Of a stretch of 64,000 nt of DNA, positions 34,901 to 47,262 are shown piece after piece. The position numbers and the translations under genes are program-made. The notes beneath the pieces are model-generated. The model ran no database searches, was not told the origin of the DNA, and was given only the letters and a program-made list of their open reading frames with translations. The stretch comes from Pseudovirgaria hyperparasitica (Eukaryota > Ascomycota > Dothideomycetes > Acrospermales > Acrospermaceae). The stretch lies in the NCBI RefSeq assembly GCF_010093815.1, contig NW_022985556.1, positions 907,148 through 971,147 on the forward strand, written 5' to 3'. Position 1 is the stretch's first letter, and each line of letters begins with the position of its first letter.

Positions 34901-37900
34901 AGCGTAAACGAGTAATCGCACGGCAGGCACTTCTTCCGGCCGTCTACCTAGGCCTTAACGCGTTTAATAGGCTAATAGAGCCTCGAAGGGTAACTATCCC
35001 GCTAGGAACACGTCTAACGCCTCTACGCATAAGTTAGCTAAAGATTAGAATAGAGCTACGTCCCGCGGAACTTAAGTTACTATATATAATCTTATTACAT
35101 CGCGAGGAAGCACTAGCATGGGAATTCTTACACCTTGGTAAATTTAACGAAGAGGTGGCACCTCCGCAGGAGATCCGAACGGTAGAACATAAGGCATGGC
35201 AGGCTAAGAACTTTAATATTCCTAGAGCCCTTCATGGGAAGGTACTTACGATCCTAAAAGAGCGTCTTAATAGCGGAAGGCTCGAGCCCTATAGTAGTCC
35301 TTATTAAAACGCCTATTTTCTCGTGGAAAAGAAGAAGGAAGCTAATAAGGAACGAGATCATAGGTTAATCAATTCGGCGATAGAAATCAACCGAGTTACC
35401 ATTCGTGATGCGGCCACGCCGCCCTCGTATAAAGAATTCTCGGAGTACTTCACGGGGATGGCCGTCTTAACGTTTACCGACTTCTTCTTAGGATATGATT
35501 AGATTCTATTGGCAGAGCATTACCGAGACTTAACGGGGTTTATGACGCCCCTAGGATTGCTACGCGGGATAATATTACCTTAAGGGGCCACTAATTTAGT
35601 AGCTTAGTTCGTTAGGATCATGTTAACTATCATGCAAGAACACATCCCGGAGAGGGCTCTGCTATTCCTAGATAACTTAGGCATTAAAGGACCCACGACG
35701 AAATATAACTCTAAGAAGGCCCTGCCTAGAATTCGTAGGTATATCCTAGAACATTTAATTAACGTGGATAAGGTTCTCGCGGATATAGAGCGCGCCGGAT
35801 GCGCCCTAAGTAGTAAGAAGACTTAGTAGTGTGTTAAAGCCGCCAACGTTATAGGATACGTCTACGGCATTAAAGGGAGGCGACCGAGTAATAAAAAGGT
35901 TACTACTATTAGGGACTGGAAACCCTGTAAAAACACGACGAATGTGCGAGCCTTCCTTGGCGTTTATATATATTTCCGGATATAGATCCCCGGGTACGCT
36001 GTTATCGCATCGCCACTATTTATACTATTAAAGAATGAATCGGCCTAGTAGTGGATAGCCAAGGAGTAGACCTCGATGGACGCGCTAAAGATGGCTCTAA
36101 CCACTGCTCCCGCACTAATAACGTTGCGGTACGGGATAGGTGCGGGAGACATAATCCTAGTAGTAGACTCTAGTAACGTTGGGTAGGGGGCTGCGTTAAT
36201 ATAGGAGAACGAGGATCGTAAACGTTAGCCATCGCGGTATAATAGAGGAATATGGTCAAAAGCTAAGAGAAACTACGATACCGTGAAACTGGAGTGCCGA
36301 GCCCTCCTCCACGCGTTATAGAAGTTCCGGTAATATCTCTATGGCACGCACTTTATTATAGAAACAGACACGAATACTCTAGTCGCTTAAATCAACCGCA
36401 CCGTAACTAACTTGCTAGGGGCGCTCGTTACTAGATAGCTCGCGTGGATTTAGCTATGGAACTTTATAGTTAGGCACGTACCTAGGAAGCGTAACGTAGT
36501 CGCCGATAGTATCTTACGGATGCACGAAGGAGAAGAACTACCAGACGTCCCTACCTTTAACCTAGACGAGTTCGTGGACATGGCTCTATGTATAGACGTG
36601 CTAGAGACGTCGTTAATTAAGCCTATTAGCGGGAGAGATTACACGATAGGGACACTCGACTATGCCGCTATTAAGTCTCCCTTAATAGATGAATATGGCG
36701 ATAAATGGTAGAGGATTACGAAGTATCTTACTATACTCGAGAGGCTAACCGACCTAACCGACCGAGCGTATAAGGCCTTTATAACCGACTGCCTAAAGTT
36801 CCTCGTGTATGACTAAATACTCTAGCGGAGAGGAGATGGGCATCGCTAACACACACGAGTAATTAAGGATCCGAATACTAGGGCGCGCATAATCACTACC
36901 ACTCACGACGAGATAGATTATAGAGGTAGCGAAGGGACCCTCGGAAGGATTAAGGATAAGTATTGGTGGGTAGGTATGCGTAGAGACGTGCGATAGCACG
37001 TGAAAACCTATAACGAATGTTAACGACGAAGTAAGCTCCTCGGAGGTCTTGATAAAGGGCTCTACTACATTATAACGCCTGTTCTTTAGTAAAGAATGCA
37101 CTTGGACGTAACGGCACTACTACCTTCTATAGGGTATAGTAAAGTGGTATCCATACGAGAATAGCTAAGCGGATGGACTAAGGCGGAGGCATGTATGGCG
37201 GCCACGTCCATAGTCGTCGTAAAGTTCCTCTTTAAGAACGTGATCTATAGATATAGAATCATTCCTAAAATCACCTGTGATGGTGGTAGAGAAAATATAG
37301 GTGCCATAGAGGAGCTCCTCCGACTCTATAGAATTTATTAGAAGGTTACGTCTGCGTATAATCCCCGAGCAAATGGGATTATCGAGAGAAGTTTTATACT
37401 ACTCGCTAATGCTCTCGCGAAGATAACTAATGGCGGATTTAAGAACTGGCCCGACCACCTCCATACGGTCGTCTAGGCAGATAGAATAACGACACGTGCT
37501 AGCATAGGGTATAGTACCGCATACCTCGTGCTCGGCCATAAACCAATCATGCCTATCGAAGTCGAATTCGAGTCGCTCCGAATACTCCCTTAGGACGAGG
37601 TGCGATCGACGTCCGACTTACTCGCTCTTCGAGCTAGATAACTTAAGAGAAGATCCGAGGATCTTAAGGAGGCCTATGCCTACGCGACACGAACGCGTGA
37701 GGAATCGAGAGAGGCATAGAATAACGACCATCACCTTCGTTAAGAGTCGTTACCAGTCGACACGATTATCCTCCTATACGACTCGCAGCGATAGAAGGAT
37801 ATAGAGCGGAAGCTAAGGTAGCATTAGAGGGGGCCATACAGAATCCAGTCCGTGTTTAATTATACTTATAAGCTCGCGGAGCTTCATGGAGCCATGCTTA

Positions 37901-38217
37901 GAGGGACGTTTCCTAGCCATAGGTTAAAGAAATATTTCATAAGAAATACGAGTAACGAGAGTCACGACGAGCCCTCGCGACCACCAATCGGAAGAATTAC
38001 CGAGGAAAATAAGGAGAGTGGCGATAAGGAAAACTATTATAAATAACTCACGGAACACCTTGACGACGCCACACGAACCCGGGTGGAAGTGGTGATTCCT
38101 ACTCCGCAAGGCTTCAATAGAGAGGAATATTTACGTTTCCCTAGAATCGACATCTCCTTCTAGGGGACAGAAGTTTTTTTAAGGAGGGAAGGGATGCTTG
38201 TAAAAGTAGTCTTATGA
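31939..38217 (+). pseudogene. gag-pol polyprotein of copy B, RIP-inactivated
   Basis: A single frame of 2,093 codons starts at ATG 31939 and ends at TGA 38215-38217. In order: Gag (LAPERFKGINITAFLRKYED), a CCHC knuckle CITCGGDHLIYRYP (residue ~338, last Cys now Tyr), retropepsin with DSSA (residue 707; DSGA before a TG-to-TA change), reverse transcriptase (FLVEKKKEANKERDHRLINS; catalytic box FLDNLGIKGP), RNase H (VVDSSNVG), and integrase with an HHCC-type region and Asp 1723, Asp 1781 and Glu 1816 of the DDE triad. This is the Ty3/Gypsy domain order. Gag and Pol share one frame, so no frameshift is needed. More than thirty TAG/TAA, nearly all at former Gln codons, block translation. Confidence 0.88.
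34492..34530. repeat. 39-bp palindrome inside gag-pol, copy B
   Basis: This is the same position and size as 6033-6071. The centre is CTG, making the arms one base longer on each side (a perfect 19-bp arm around a single T). In frame it reads RIIS-Q-GLPLTNNP. Confidence 0.85.
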
Positions 38218-38495
38218 CGATGAACTCCATTATCGAAAGAGGATGATGAACCCTATCATTACTATAAAATAATAAAACCCATTATTAAAGCAAGCAATGC
38301 TCGAAAGAAGACATAATGGCGTTTACGCGAAATTCCACCTACCACACATTGAAACCGGTCGTGTAATCGAAGCCCACCCATCGAAGGCCCATTTTATTAC
38401 TATAGAACGGGCCCCGTTAGGAACTAATAAGGAAGAAAAGAAGGAGAAGGTATAAGAGAAAAAGATACTTATAGGAAGTCTCATGAGGATGAGAA

Positions 38496-38602
38496 TATAC
38501 CCGGTATCTATTCATTCATAGATTCCGCTATATACCCGGTAGACACATTCATTCATAGATTTCCTATGTACCTAGTACATATTCATTCACAGATTCGACA
38601 CG
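38496..38602 (+). repeat. Three tandem units of about 36 bp between gag-pol and ORF2, copy B
   Basis: Units start at 38496, 38531 and about 38567 with TATACCCGGTA or a variant and contain ATTCATTCATAGATT. A fourth partial unit lies near 38,650. This array accounts for much of the 602 bp between the two frames; no other gene is seen there. Confidence 0.7.
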
Positions 38603-38819
38603 TATACGGGCCTACGGCCGTTGGCAAGGATCATTTATAAAAATCACTATATACCCGGCATTCGAGGAGGCATAAAAAAGAGAACTCAAGATAGCATACA
38701 ACTCTTCCCTCTTACACCTCTCTATACCTCCTTAATCGACAAAACCTCCTCCTCCACTTCCGCCTCGCTTAAACCACCTCTCCTTAGAACGCAACTCGCC
38801 GATAGAACCAATAATAATA

Positions 38820-41747
38820 ATGGCCCCGCCGAAGAAGAAAACGCCTACCCATAAAGAGTCATAAGATTGTTAAGCACTAATAAGATAGACGCGGTCCTAG
38901 TCAAGAGTCGTAAGTGCTAAAGCAGGGCCATCGACGGCTATCGTGGTATCGAGGCCATCTACTACTCCGCACGGATAGGCTATAGAAGCTACGGAAATAA
39001 ATAAGTCTACTATTAACCGAATTATCGCCATCTAGGACCCGTAAGAGCGATAGGACTATATTCTAGACACGTTTAATAATCTCCTTCACATCACTAGCCT
39101 CGTAGAATAGCTCTTAAGTAGTATAGTTAACCTCTTCTAGAAAGCAGGAGCCGTAATAGGGTATAGTAAGGCAAAGATTGACTCCTCTATTCCGAAAGAA
39201 GTCCACGAGATAATTCGTTGTGGAAGAGATACTAACTCCCGCATCCTAAAAGCCAAAAATGCAATCCTATAAAACTAGCGAAAAGACCTCCCTAATGACG
39301 ACGGCTAGTCACTCTAATCCGCCCTCGGACAGCTCTGGTAAATATAGAACTTTATGGAAAAGCTAGTAGCGCTCTCACGAGTGCGAACATGGGCGAGAGC
39401 GAGGAACTAGTTAAACGTATCTCTATAGTCCCGAATCGGCCAGGGACAGAAGGGAAGGGGAATCAAGGTATATCTTTAGAGCTCTAATATCGATGCCGCC
39501 CTAGCTAGTAATAGTAACGAGGACGGCCTATCTCTCTAGTAACTCTCGAACTACCCTAGCCGATAAAATAAACTAACGTTCCATAATAAGACGGGACTTA
39601 TTATCCCCGCCAGTTAATAGTCACGGATAAGTAGAATGGTTTATAGGCCCGTCGAACACTACCTGTAAATTAAAGAGATAAGTACATCGCCTCCGCCTTA
39701 GGCCTTACCGTCGCTAAAACTAGTATAGGTAACGCCCGCGGTAAAGTCCCCTCCACGAAGCACGCCTCCTAGTTCAGTAGCACGTTATCTCTTCGAAGCT
39801 AGTCGTCCGTTCGAAGTAAGTATTTCTCCTACTACTACTAGTGAACGTCCCTTACCGGGCCATGCGAGAACGTCTTTAGTGCCCGTCACGGCCACGCCGA
39901 TAAAACCCACTCGCGGACGTGCCTCATCTACCGGCCCTTAGTAATTACCAGGGGCGCCTACACGATAATCCCCGGTTATTCTTAGTTCGTACCCTAAGAC
40001 GATGGCATCGGTCGAGGAAGAGGACGAGCCTAAGAAGTATTAATGCGCGCCTTTAGTAACGAAGACTTTTAAGGCAGCTATATTATTAAAGAAGAATTTC
40101 ACGAGCATTAAGGGAATGGCCCTACTAGTGCGCTGGAAAGCGTAGATAGGTAACATGGCTATTCCGTATAAAGTCTACTATAAGCATTGCCAAGACGTGG
40201 CTAGAAAGAATGATATACTTATTAGCGTGTCCTACTTAAACCTAGTGGCGAGACTTAAAATAGTATATGAGTTTAGAGATAACGTGGGGGCCCTTAAAGT
40301 TTATAAGGACCGCTATACCTGGTTCGCGAAGTACGCGTGGCCACCTCATCCAATAGAGGCATTAGGTGTCTATCGTTACTAGGCCCTAGAGACCCCGAAG
40401 CAAGTTATTAATATTAAAACCATCCTTACTAGTATCGCATTTATGATTCAGAAGGAGGATAGTAGGATAGGCAGGTAACTCTTCGACGAGTGGGAACGTA
40501 CCAGAAGTATTAATATTAAAGGGCTCTTCGAGCCACTTAAAAAGACGACCTCTATACTTAATAAGAGTATCCTAGAGCTCGCGAGGGATGAATTTAATAT
40601 ATACAAGTACCACCAGCGCATGTTTAATAAGAAATCGAACTACGGCTGGCTACGAACTGTATACCACTCCTACATCTAATAGTTTATTAGGTAATGCCCA
40701 CTTTACTAGCTCACCTATATTGCTCTTCGGCCCGATCTTAACTACCATCTAATCTCGTACCCGTACTATGCGAAGTCCTAGGATAGGGGCGATAAGACGG
40801 GTTTTAAGCATCTCGATAACGCCATTAATCGAATCCTCGATCCTAGCGATAGACACGGGTTTAATATAATCTAGGGAAGCATTAGTCTCGACGACGAACA
40901 AAGTAACGACTACACCATAATCGTTCCCCGCTTCTATAAGTTCTTAAACGAATGGTAGTCGAAGGCCAAGCTCCGCGAGGGGGTCAATTAAAACGGTATA
41001 ATCACGGCTATTAACGATAAGATCTATAATGCGGACGATAGGAAACGATTTGGTCCCTTCGTCCCGGTCCCCTGCCAGTCCCTTAAAGTACGCATCTCTA
41101 GCCTACTAATAATGTACGGCGCCTAGGGTCCCGTAAAGGGTGGAAGATGCACGATGCTTCCATGGTATATCGCGATTGGCCCTGATCACATGATAATGGA
41201 AGTGCCTGAAATGGGCATATAGGAACAACTCGCAGCAGCTCACAGGAATTTGACTCCGGGACCCACGTCTCCGTCGGGATTTTCCAATAAATACGGCGCG
41301 ATTCCTTTTGCCTTCCTAGCCGCAGTTTAACTCCCGAGTTTTAACGCCGTTAGTAACGTATTAGTCGGCCGTAAAAGATAGGACAGCTAGGAGGTGAAAG
41401 AAGAGGTAGCTGCGTGGCTTAACGCAAGTCCTTAATAACTTAAAGCCAAGGTAGACGCCTAGTTCAAGGAGGGCTCGAGGGTATTCGTGGAGACCTTTAA
41501 GAAAATAGTAAGGTAGGAAAGGCTGGTCTATGGGGATAGGTCGTTCTAGAAGGAATTTAATAAGGCGCGCGCCGCTAAGCGGCTAATTAATTTTAAGAAA
41601 TTCGAGCCCGACGCGGGCCTAGATAACGTTAAAGAGAACTTCTACGGATAAGAGAGGCCTAACGAACTATCCGACGAGGAGGAATCTAACCTCTCTAAGA
41701 TAAGCGACACGATTCTTTAGGAGCTGGCTCGCGACCTCAAGTACTAA
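38820..41747 (+). pseudogene. Second ORF of copy B: 2OG-Fe(II) dioxygenase-like protein, RIP-inactivated
   Basis: The frame starts MAPPKKKTPTHKES at 38820 and runs 976 codons. The N-terminal half is Gln/Ser-rich, with a basic-acidic stretch (ASVEEEDEPKK) near residue 400 and no recognised domain. The C-terminal half resembles the double-stranded beta-helix dioxygenase superfamily. It has GFKHLD with the HxD iron motif at residues 664-666 (40809-40817) and SISLDDEQSNDYTIIVP. Residue 766 is Tyr here (TAC 41115-41117) but His in copy A. Arg 776 follows at +10, the usual place for the 2-oxoglutarate-binding Arg, in GGRCTMLPWYIAIG. Oxidation of a nucleic acid or protein is possible; the substrate is unknown. 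It may have its own start, since it is separated from gag-pol by 602 bp. Confidence 0.65.
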
Positions 41748-41772
41748 GATTAGGCGCCTGAAAACCTACCTA

Positions 41773-41805
41773 ATTATTAGTTAAGGGCTGCCCTTAACTA
41801 ATAAT
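41773..41805. repeat. 33-bp palindrome after ORF2, copy B
   Basis: This is the counterpart of 13338-13370, with arms ATTATTAGTTAAGGGC around a single T. It overlaps a possible read-through end of the upstream frame. Confidence 0.85.
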
Positions 41806-41940
41806 CCGGGCTAAGGTTTACCCGCGCCGAGAGGTTTACTAGGGGCGCATTTTATTCGTATTAAGGTCTTTCTTTTAGGCGTTCTTCACACGGTTTCTCA
41901 CACGGTTACTATACTACTAAGGGTAGTAGTTCTATAGGCC

Positions 41941-41947
41941 GGGGAGG
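41941..41947 (+). promoter_or_regulatory. Polypurine tract of copy B
   Basis: GGGGAGG lies four bases upstream of the 3' LTR, as does the identical tract at 13506-13512 in copy A. In LTR retrotransposons this tract primes plus-strand DNA synthesis. Confidence 0.65.
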
Positions 41948-41951
41948 TATA

Positions 41952-42264
41952 TGTGGAAGGCCGCTCCTACAGCCCTATATGTATGTGTCCCTGGCTCGAT
42001 TACATGGCTCATTGTATATTTAAGGAGGGCGTTTTCCTTGGTCATTCTGCTCGGCACGCTTCCCCCATCACGAATATTTGACAATTCGACCTTTCCTTAC
42101 GTTCATGGGCCTCTATGGGTATTAATTATTAGGCTTAGCTATTAATAAATTAATTGAGAAGAACTTATAATACCTAGGAGAGATACTTGTGAGTTCGTCG
42201 CGACTACTATACTAAGAACATAGCCATTTACAAAAAGGGACATACGTGGCGATGGCTCATTACA
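41952..42264 (+). repeat. 3' LTR of copy B (313 bp)
   Basis: It begins TGTGGAAGGCCGCTCC and ends TCATTACA, keeping the terminal CA. Length and sequence agree with the 5' LTR apart from transitions. Confidence 0.9.
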
Positions 42265-42268
42265 ATAG
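42265..42268. repeat. Target-site duplication ATAG, right of copy B
   Basis: This is the partner of 30966-30969. A duplication of 4 or 5 bp fits Ty3/Gypsy integration. A fifth base would differ (T versus A), so 4 bp is taken. Confidence 0.75.
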
Positions 42269-42918
42269 ATACTAACTACTACGAAAAGGATAAGTCGGAT
42301 ACTCTAAACTAGTTCGATGAGTGCCTCGAATCATCTTATGCGCTATTAGATATGGGTGAGAGTTCTATACTACTAGTAGTAGCTACGGATAAGATTATAC
42401 CATCTCGGGTATTAAGTATAGACCCGCTCTAAGTAACCGCAGGAACGGTAAATGATAGTATGTATACATATAGTATAAATAAGTCTATTACTAACTTATT
42501 ATCCCTAGTTATAGCTATCTTAACTAGTAGTCTATCTACCCCGACCAATACTTAAATTAAAATAAAGTTAGATAGTGGCGGACGTTTAAGTCGGGTCTTT
42601 AACCTATATATAAAGAGTGTATACTTTTAAGAGAAGTCGGATATTAGTATATAGCTAGGGAACTATATAGACTACTACGAGGCCGAATAGATAATATAAG
42701 AGAGAATAAAAATAGTAACTAGAAATATAGAGGGAAGTGTCTAGTGGGAGAAAAGGTCATCAAAGGTAGTTCTAGATAAGGACACCTTTTAATAGATAAA
42801 GGATACCGCCTAAAGGTAGAAGAAAGGAAGGTCTACTATATTTTATTATAGCTATATAGTCGGAGAGAGCTTAGAATAGTACCATTTAATTTAAGTTCCT
42901 AGTCTAATTAATTTTTAA
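42265..42918 (+). pseudogene. 3' part of the same unknown gene, downstream of copy B
   Basis: After removing copy B and one ATAG duplicate, the reading continues in frame as GYI-DTNYYEKDKSD. It runs to about 42,894-42,918 with only Gln-type stops. Pieces include SSYALLDMGESSILLVVATD, VTAGTVNDSM and IKIKLDSGGRLSRVFNLYIK. The whole gene would have had about 600 codons. No domain is recognised. Continuity across the insertion is the best evidence that this was a real gene and that copy B landed after it existed. Confidence 0.52.
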
Positions 42919-43101
42919 CCTCTACTCTCTATTATATACTATCTTTCTAGTATTAAATTTAAAGACTATAATTAAATATACTAAAGATATAATTTAGAAT
43001 AATAAGATATATAGAGTTATAGAGATACTTTAGATAAAGATATTACTTTAGAAAAGAGACTTCTATTAAAATAGATAGAGTATATAGAGTAGATAGAGTA
43101 G
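42919..43101. other. Low-complexity AT-rich tail before the assembly gap
   Basis: This is a TA/AT-rich stretch with short repeats such as ATAGAGTAGATAGAG running into the gap. No coding signal. Confidence 0.6.
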
Positions 43102-43366
43102 NNNNNNNNNNNNNNNNNNNNNNNNNNNNNNNNNNNNNNNNNNNNNNNNNNNNNNNNNNNNNNNNNNNNNNNNNNNNNNNNNNNNNNNNNNNNNNNNNNN
43201 NNNNNNNNNNNNNNNNNNNNNNNNNNNNNNNNNNNNNNNNNNNNNNNNNNNNNNNNNNNNNNNNNNNNNNNNNNNNNNNNNNNNNNNNNNNNNNNNNNNN
43301 NNNNNNNNNNNNNNNNNNNNNNNNNNNNNNNNNNNNNNNNNNNNNNNNNNNNNNNNNNNNNNNNNN
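43102..43366. other. Assembly gap (265 N)
   Basis: Unresolved bases between a TATAGAGTAGATAGAGTAG repeat and GGATAGATAGTAAG. The gap sits between the giant block and the retroelement nest, so their adjacency is not proven. Confidence 0.99.
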
Positions 43367-43599
43367 GGATAGATAGTAAGTAGGTCCGCCCGATGGATAT
43401 AATAGGATGAAAGAATACTTAGGGAGTACTTAGGAGTACTTGGGAGCGCTGTATCTTTCCTAATGTAGTAGGCGGGTAGTTTATAAGATAACGACTAAAA
43501 CCTAATAGATAGTAGTAAAAACCTACCATTTAACGATAATAAAGATAGTTAAGGGTTTAGAATATAAGAAATTAGATTCTTCTAACCTAACTTAGATTA

Positions 43600-45975
43600 T
43601 AGCTTCGGAGATAGAGATGTCGTTTTTACTAGTTAGAATATATATATATATAGCGTGTATATTTTCCTTAACTAGATTAAAGACGCTACTACAGCTAGAG
43701 GAACCAAAACTATTAAGTTAAAAATCTCTTAGTATCTATAAGGATATACCCTCGAGTAGTTTATGTTAGATTTATCTAATCTTAAGAAGAAGGCGCTCCG
43801 TTACTTACCTAGTTTAGATACCTAGACTACGGCCTTAATTAAGTAGTTTAAGTAGCCGTTATCTAATACTCTATTATCCCTTATAACGCGAAGATATACT
43901 CTCTAATAGACCCGCTCCTAAACTAATATTACTTTATATATATATACTATAGCTTACGACTATAGTACCGTATAATTATTAGGCCCTTCTAGCTAAAACG
44001 CTTAGATGTTCGCATAGAACGGCATTAATATTCTTTTTCGCTAGGGTCTATCTCTACTAATAGAATCTACGTCTCTAGCCTAATTTATATAAACTCTATA
44101 GATAAAACGCAAAGAATAGTACTAACTCGCCTACTATTATCTCGGGGGCGTATAGTATAGTACTTTAAGTTAATTTACTTAATAAGGAAGAGAAGATAGT
44201 TAATATAATAGCTCTTATCGCTATAACTTATCTTAACTATTTAGTAACTCTTAAGACTAGGGCTAGTCTAATAGCTATTATCTTATAACTAATTAACCCG
44301 ATTAATACTATAACTCGTACTAGCCCTACCCTCTATAATAGTTCTAATAAGGGTTAGAAGATTTAGATAAAGGCGGTTAAAAGGCATTAGCTAACGTACG
44401 TTAGCTACTAGCTATAACTAGCGCTTCTATAGGTTATTCTACCGGTTCTAGAACGACTAATAAGCTCTATACCGGCTAGCCTCGGTCTCTTAGTAATAAT
44501 AGACGATTTACCTAACTACTATAACTATTCTACTAGGCGTATAATATTTAGGAAGAATTATATAATCTAGACGTTAAAGACGCTTACTATACAGGGGTTA
44601 AAGAAGCTTTCTTCTACCTTAGACTAACTAATATAGATACTATTAAACTTATATAGTTTAGTAACGAAACCGGCCTCGCTAGCCTTAACCCGCTACCTAG
44701 TAATATTAATAAGAGCCTACCTTCGTAGTTTATAGCGTGCTAAGTAACTAATATATATCTAGTATACTAGATCTAATATAACGTTTATAACGAGGTATTT
44801 CTATCGCGAAATAAGCTATTTAAGTACCTTAAGGATAGAAAGTACCTTAAGATAATAATAAAGGCTAAGGTTCCTCTATATAATCGTATAGTTCTAAGAT
44901 TAGACGTCGTATATTATAATATCTAGGGTAACGTAGTACTATTATTAGTTAGTAATCTACTAGGTACCGGCTAAGTATATAAAGAATCGTACTATATCTA
45001 AGTTAAGGCCTTACTTAGTCTTAACGGCCCCGTTAAACGCATCTATCTAGACATAGAAAGCGTGGTAACGCTAATTAACTAAGTCTTTCTTAAACAGTAG
45101 AACCCTAATACCTAAATACTTACCTAACTAGCTATTTCTATTTAAGGAGTAGAGGGAGTTAAGCCTATAAAGTTAACTAAGTTCATAGTTATTATACTAT
45201 TTCTCCCGGGCCGAACGTCTAATAGTTTAACTACTATAATAGCGAAAGTAATATACGAAGTATATATCCTTAACTATCTATAGATAGGTCTCCTTCTCGG
45301 AACTAACGTTATAGTATCTTAGAAGATAGATATCTATATAAGTATATATATAATAACTATTGGTACATGTGGCAGGATTACTATACTAACCTTTACTACT
45401 ACTATTCGACTAGTAGTATACTAGGGAGTAACCGTTTCATAGTATACCGTCCTCTAGCTATAAATACTTACGCTAGTTCTAATTATAATCTATCGCTAGC
45501 ACGAGTTAGTTATAGAAGATTATATATTCACCCTAATATATATAAGTATAAGGCTTAGTTAGGGCGGAGGCGTCTATATATATCTTACTAACTAAAATAT
45601 AGCGTATATATTTATTATAAACTATAGATTTAGGTCGGTATATATAAATAAAAATATAAGACTCGGTATATTAACGGACGAAATAGACGCCCTCTACGTA
45701 TTTTAGACTAAAGTAGTCCCTTTAGATAGTATAGAGGGATTATCTATAAATGTAAGAATAGGGTTATTAGATAGTAGTATAGTTAGATAGAATAATAGGG
45801 TGTATTCTATTATAGAACGAATTACTACCGAACCCTTTTAGTAGGAATCCGAGAGTATATATATAAAGGGACGCCGATCTATCTAGTACGTAACTATTTA
45901 CCGCCCTTCACGTTACCTCCTAACCCTGTTAGCTAAGGTACGTGTAGGTCGGGTTCTACCTAAGACTAAGTCCTA
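43600..45975 (+). pseudogene. RIPped 5' half of a Gypsy-like retroelement (gag to protease region)
   Basis: Broken plus-strand frames read like a fungal retroelement Gag and protease when Gln-type stops are ignored. Pieces include LDVKDAYYTGVKEAFFYLRL (near 44,570), ERGDYI-like gag context, and a protease-like stretch FIVIILFLPGRTSNSL ... LLLGTNVIVS near 45,190-45,310. The final 250 bp (45727-45975) reappear inverted at 61055-61300, at the 5' border of the minus-strand element that follows at 55-61.3 kb. Both therefore belong to one family, this piece being the 5' half. The 230 bp after the gap (43,367-43,600) hold no gene. Exact limits are uncertain. Confidence 0.5.
45727..45975 (+). repeat. 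Inverted repeat partner of 61055-61300
   Basis: The similarity is clear from AAGAATAGGGTTATTAGATAG to ACCTAAGACTAAGTCCTA and ends abruptly at the latter. The differences are mainly transitions. Confidence 0.75.
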
Positions 45976-46898
45976 ACACGATACTTCTAGATATATAGTA
46001 TAGAGATACTATTTACGAGCGTATCCTTATATAATAGATATCTATACGTTCTTATTACCTTAACTTTACTATACTTATATAAGTTCTTCGATAACTACGC
46101 CTTAAAGTTCTCTAGCGCCTTAATCTTCTTATCTACTCTCTCTATACCTATCCGCTAGTCTATTATCTACTTAATAACCTCTATCTAGTCTATATATAGC
46201 GCCGTAGGACTAGAAGCCGTAGCTACTAGAACTAGCTTAGGCGGCGTTACTTCTTAAGGAACTAGTAATATACTAGATAGAGATAAAGAATATTAAGGCG
46301 GAGGGTATATCTAAATAGAATAGGGTAAATAAGGCTAGATATACCTATATAGAATAACCTCTTATTTAAATATACCGTCGCGTTAATAACGTTTTACCTT
46401 ACGATTGTCTATCTACTCCTTATTATATATTCAATCCCGTCTCTCTTTATATCTAGCTTAAGCCTTATTATACTTAGTCTACTATTCTTTACGTTTTATA
46501 TTCTATAATTACTACTTAGTAGTAAATAACTATATATCCTCTTATAACTTTATCTATTTCTCTTTATTAAGCTAACGCTTATTAGAACGCTTCGACTATA
46601 CGCCGATAGACTTATAGTTATAGAATTACTCCTTTAGAAAAGACGGTAGATTCTTAATAGAGATACTCTCCTCTACTTCTATGGTAAGTACGTTTACCTA
46701 GTAGTAGATATCTACGGTTATAATCTTATAGTACTATAATAAATCACTAGCGAGAGCCATAGAAGAATACATAGACTCTAGTACGAGTAGCGTAAGAAAT
46801 AGTATAATATATAGAAGAGGTGCCTATAATATAATAGGTAACCTTAGATAATAACCTAAGGCTAAGATAGACACCTATAAGGAGAGCTAATTATAGGT

Positions 46899-46994
46899 AC
46901 TTAGAATAGGTATTCTAAGTAGTCTACCTAGTAATTAAGAATAGAATATTAGTATTCTAAGTAATATATTAAATACTTAGAATAAGTATTCTAA
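46899..46994. repeat. Cluster of small palindromes (ACTTAGAATA / TATTCTAAGT)
   Basis: 46899-46920 is a perfect 10-bp inverted repeat with a GG centre. Two related half-sites and a second palindrome (about 46974-46994) follow within 75 bp. Function unknown; it may be an end of one of the nested repeats. Confidence 0.6.
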
Positions 46995-47088
46995 TTAGAG
47001 GACCTTAGTAGAACTATATAGACCCTTTAAGCCCGAACCCTAGAGATAGTTCTATAGTAATTAATTTAAACTTATACTAATATAATTA

Positions 47089-47262
47089 CTACTTTACTCG
47101 CCTACTAGCTAGTTACTATTTATACTCTATTAATACTTACTATAAATCTACTTATACCTCTTAAAGCCTTCTAAGTATCTTTATCTTTAGAAAAGCTAGA
47201 ATACTCTATAGAACGGACTACTTTAGGGATAAGCCGTACCCCTATTAGGAAGGTTTATTATA
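47089..47262 (-). repeat. Inverted partner of 2,270-2,447
   Basis: Its reverse complement matches the left-flank repeat, including CCTAATAGGGGTACGGCTTAT. In this copy the sequence continues past the point where copy A interrupts the other one. Confidence 0.7.

Larger units (their letters stand above)
30970..42264 (+). mobile_element. Ty3/Gypsy LTR retrotransposon, copy B, full length, less RIPped
   Basis: The element is 11,295 bp with two 313-bp LTRs, a gag-pol frame (31939-38217), a second frame (38820-41747), a polypurine tract and a 4-bp target duplication. Many CAG/CAA and TG dinucleotides survive, so copy B is less mutated than copy A and may be a later insertion. It is inserted in the divergent gene of the giant block. 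Both major frames carry many in-frame stops, so it is not autonomous now. Confidence 0.92.

Noticed and set aside
43102-43366. Gap as a biological break
   Set aside because: It is a run of N placed by assembly; nothing can be said of its content.
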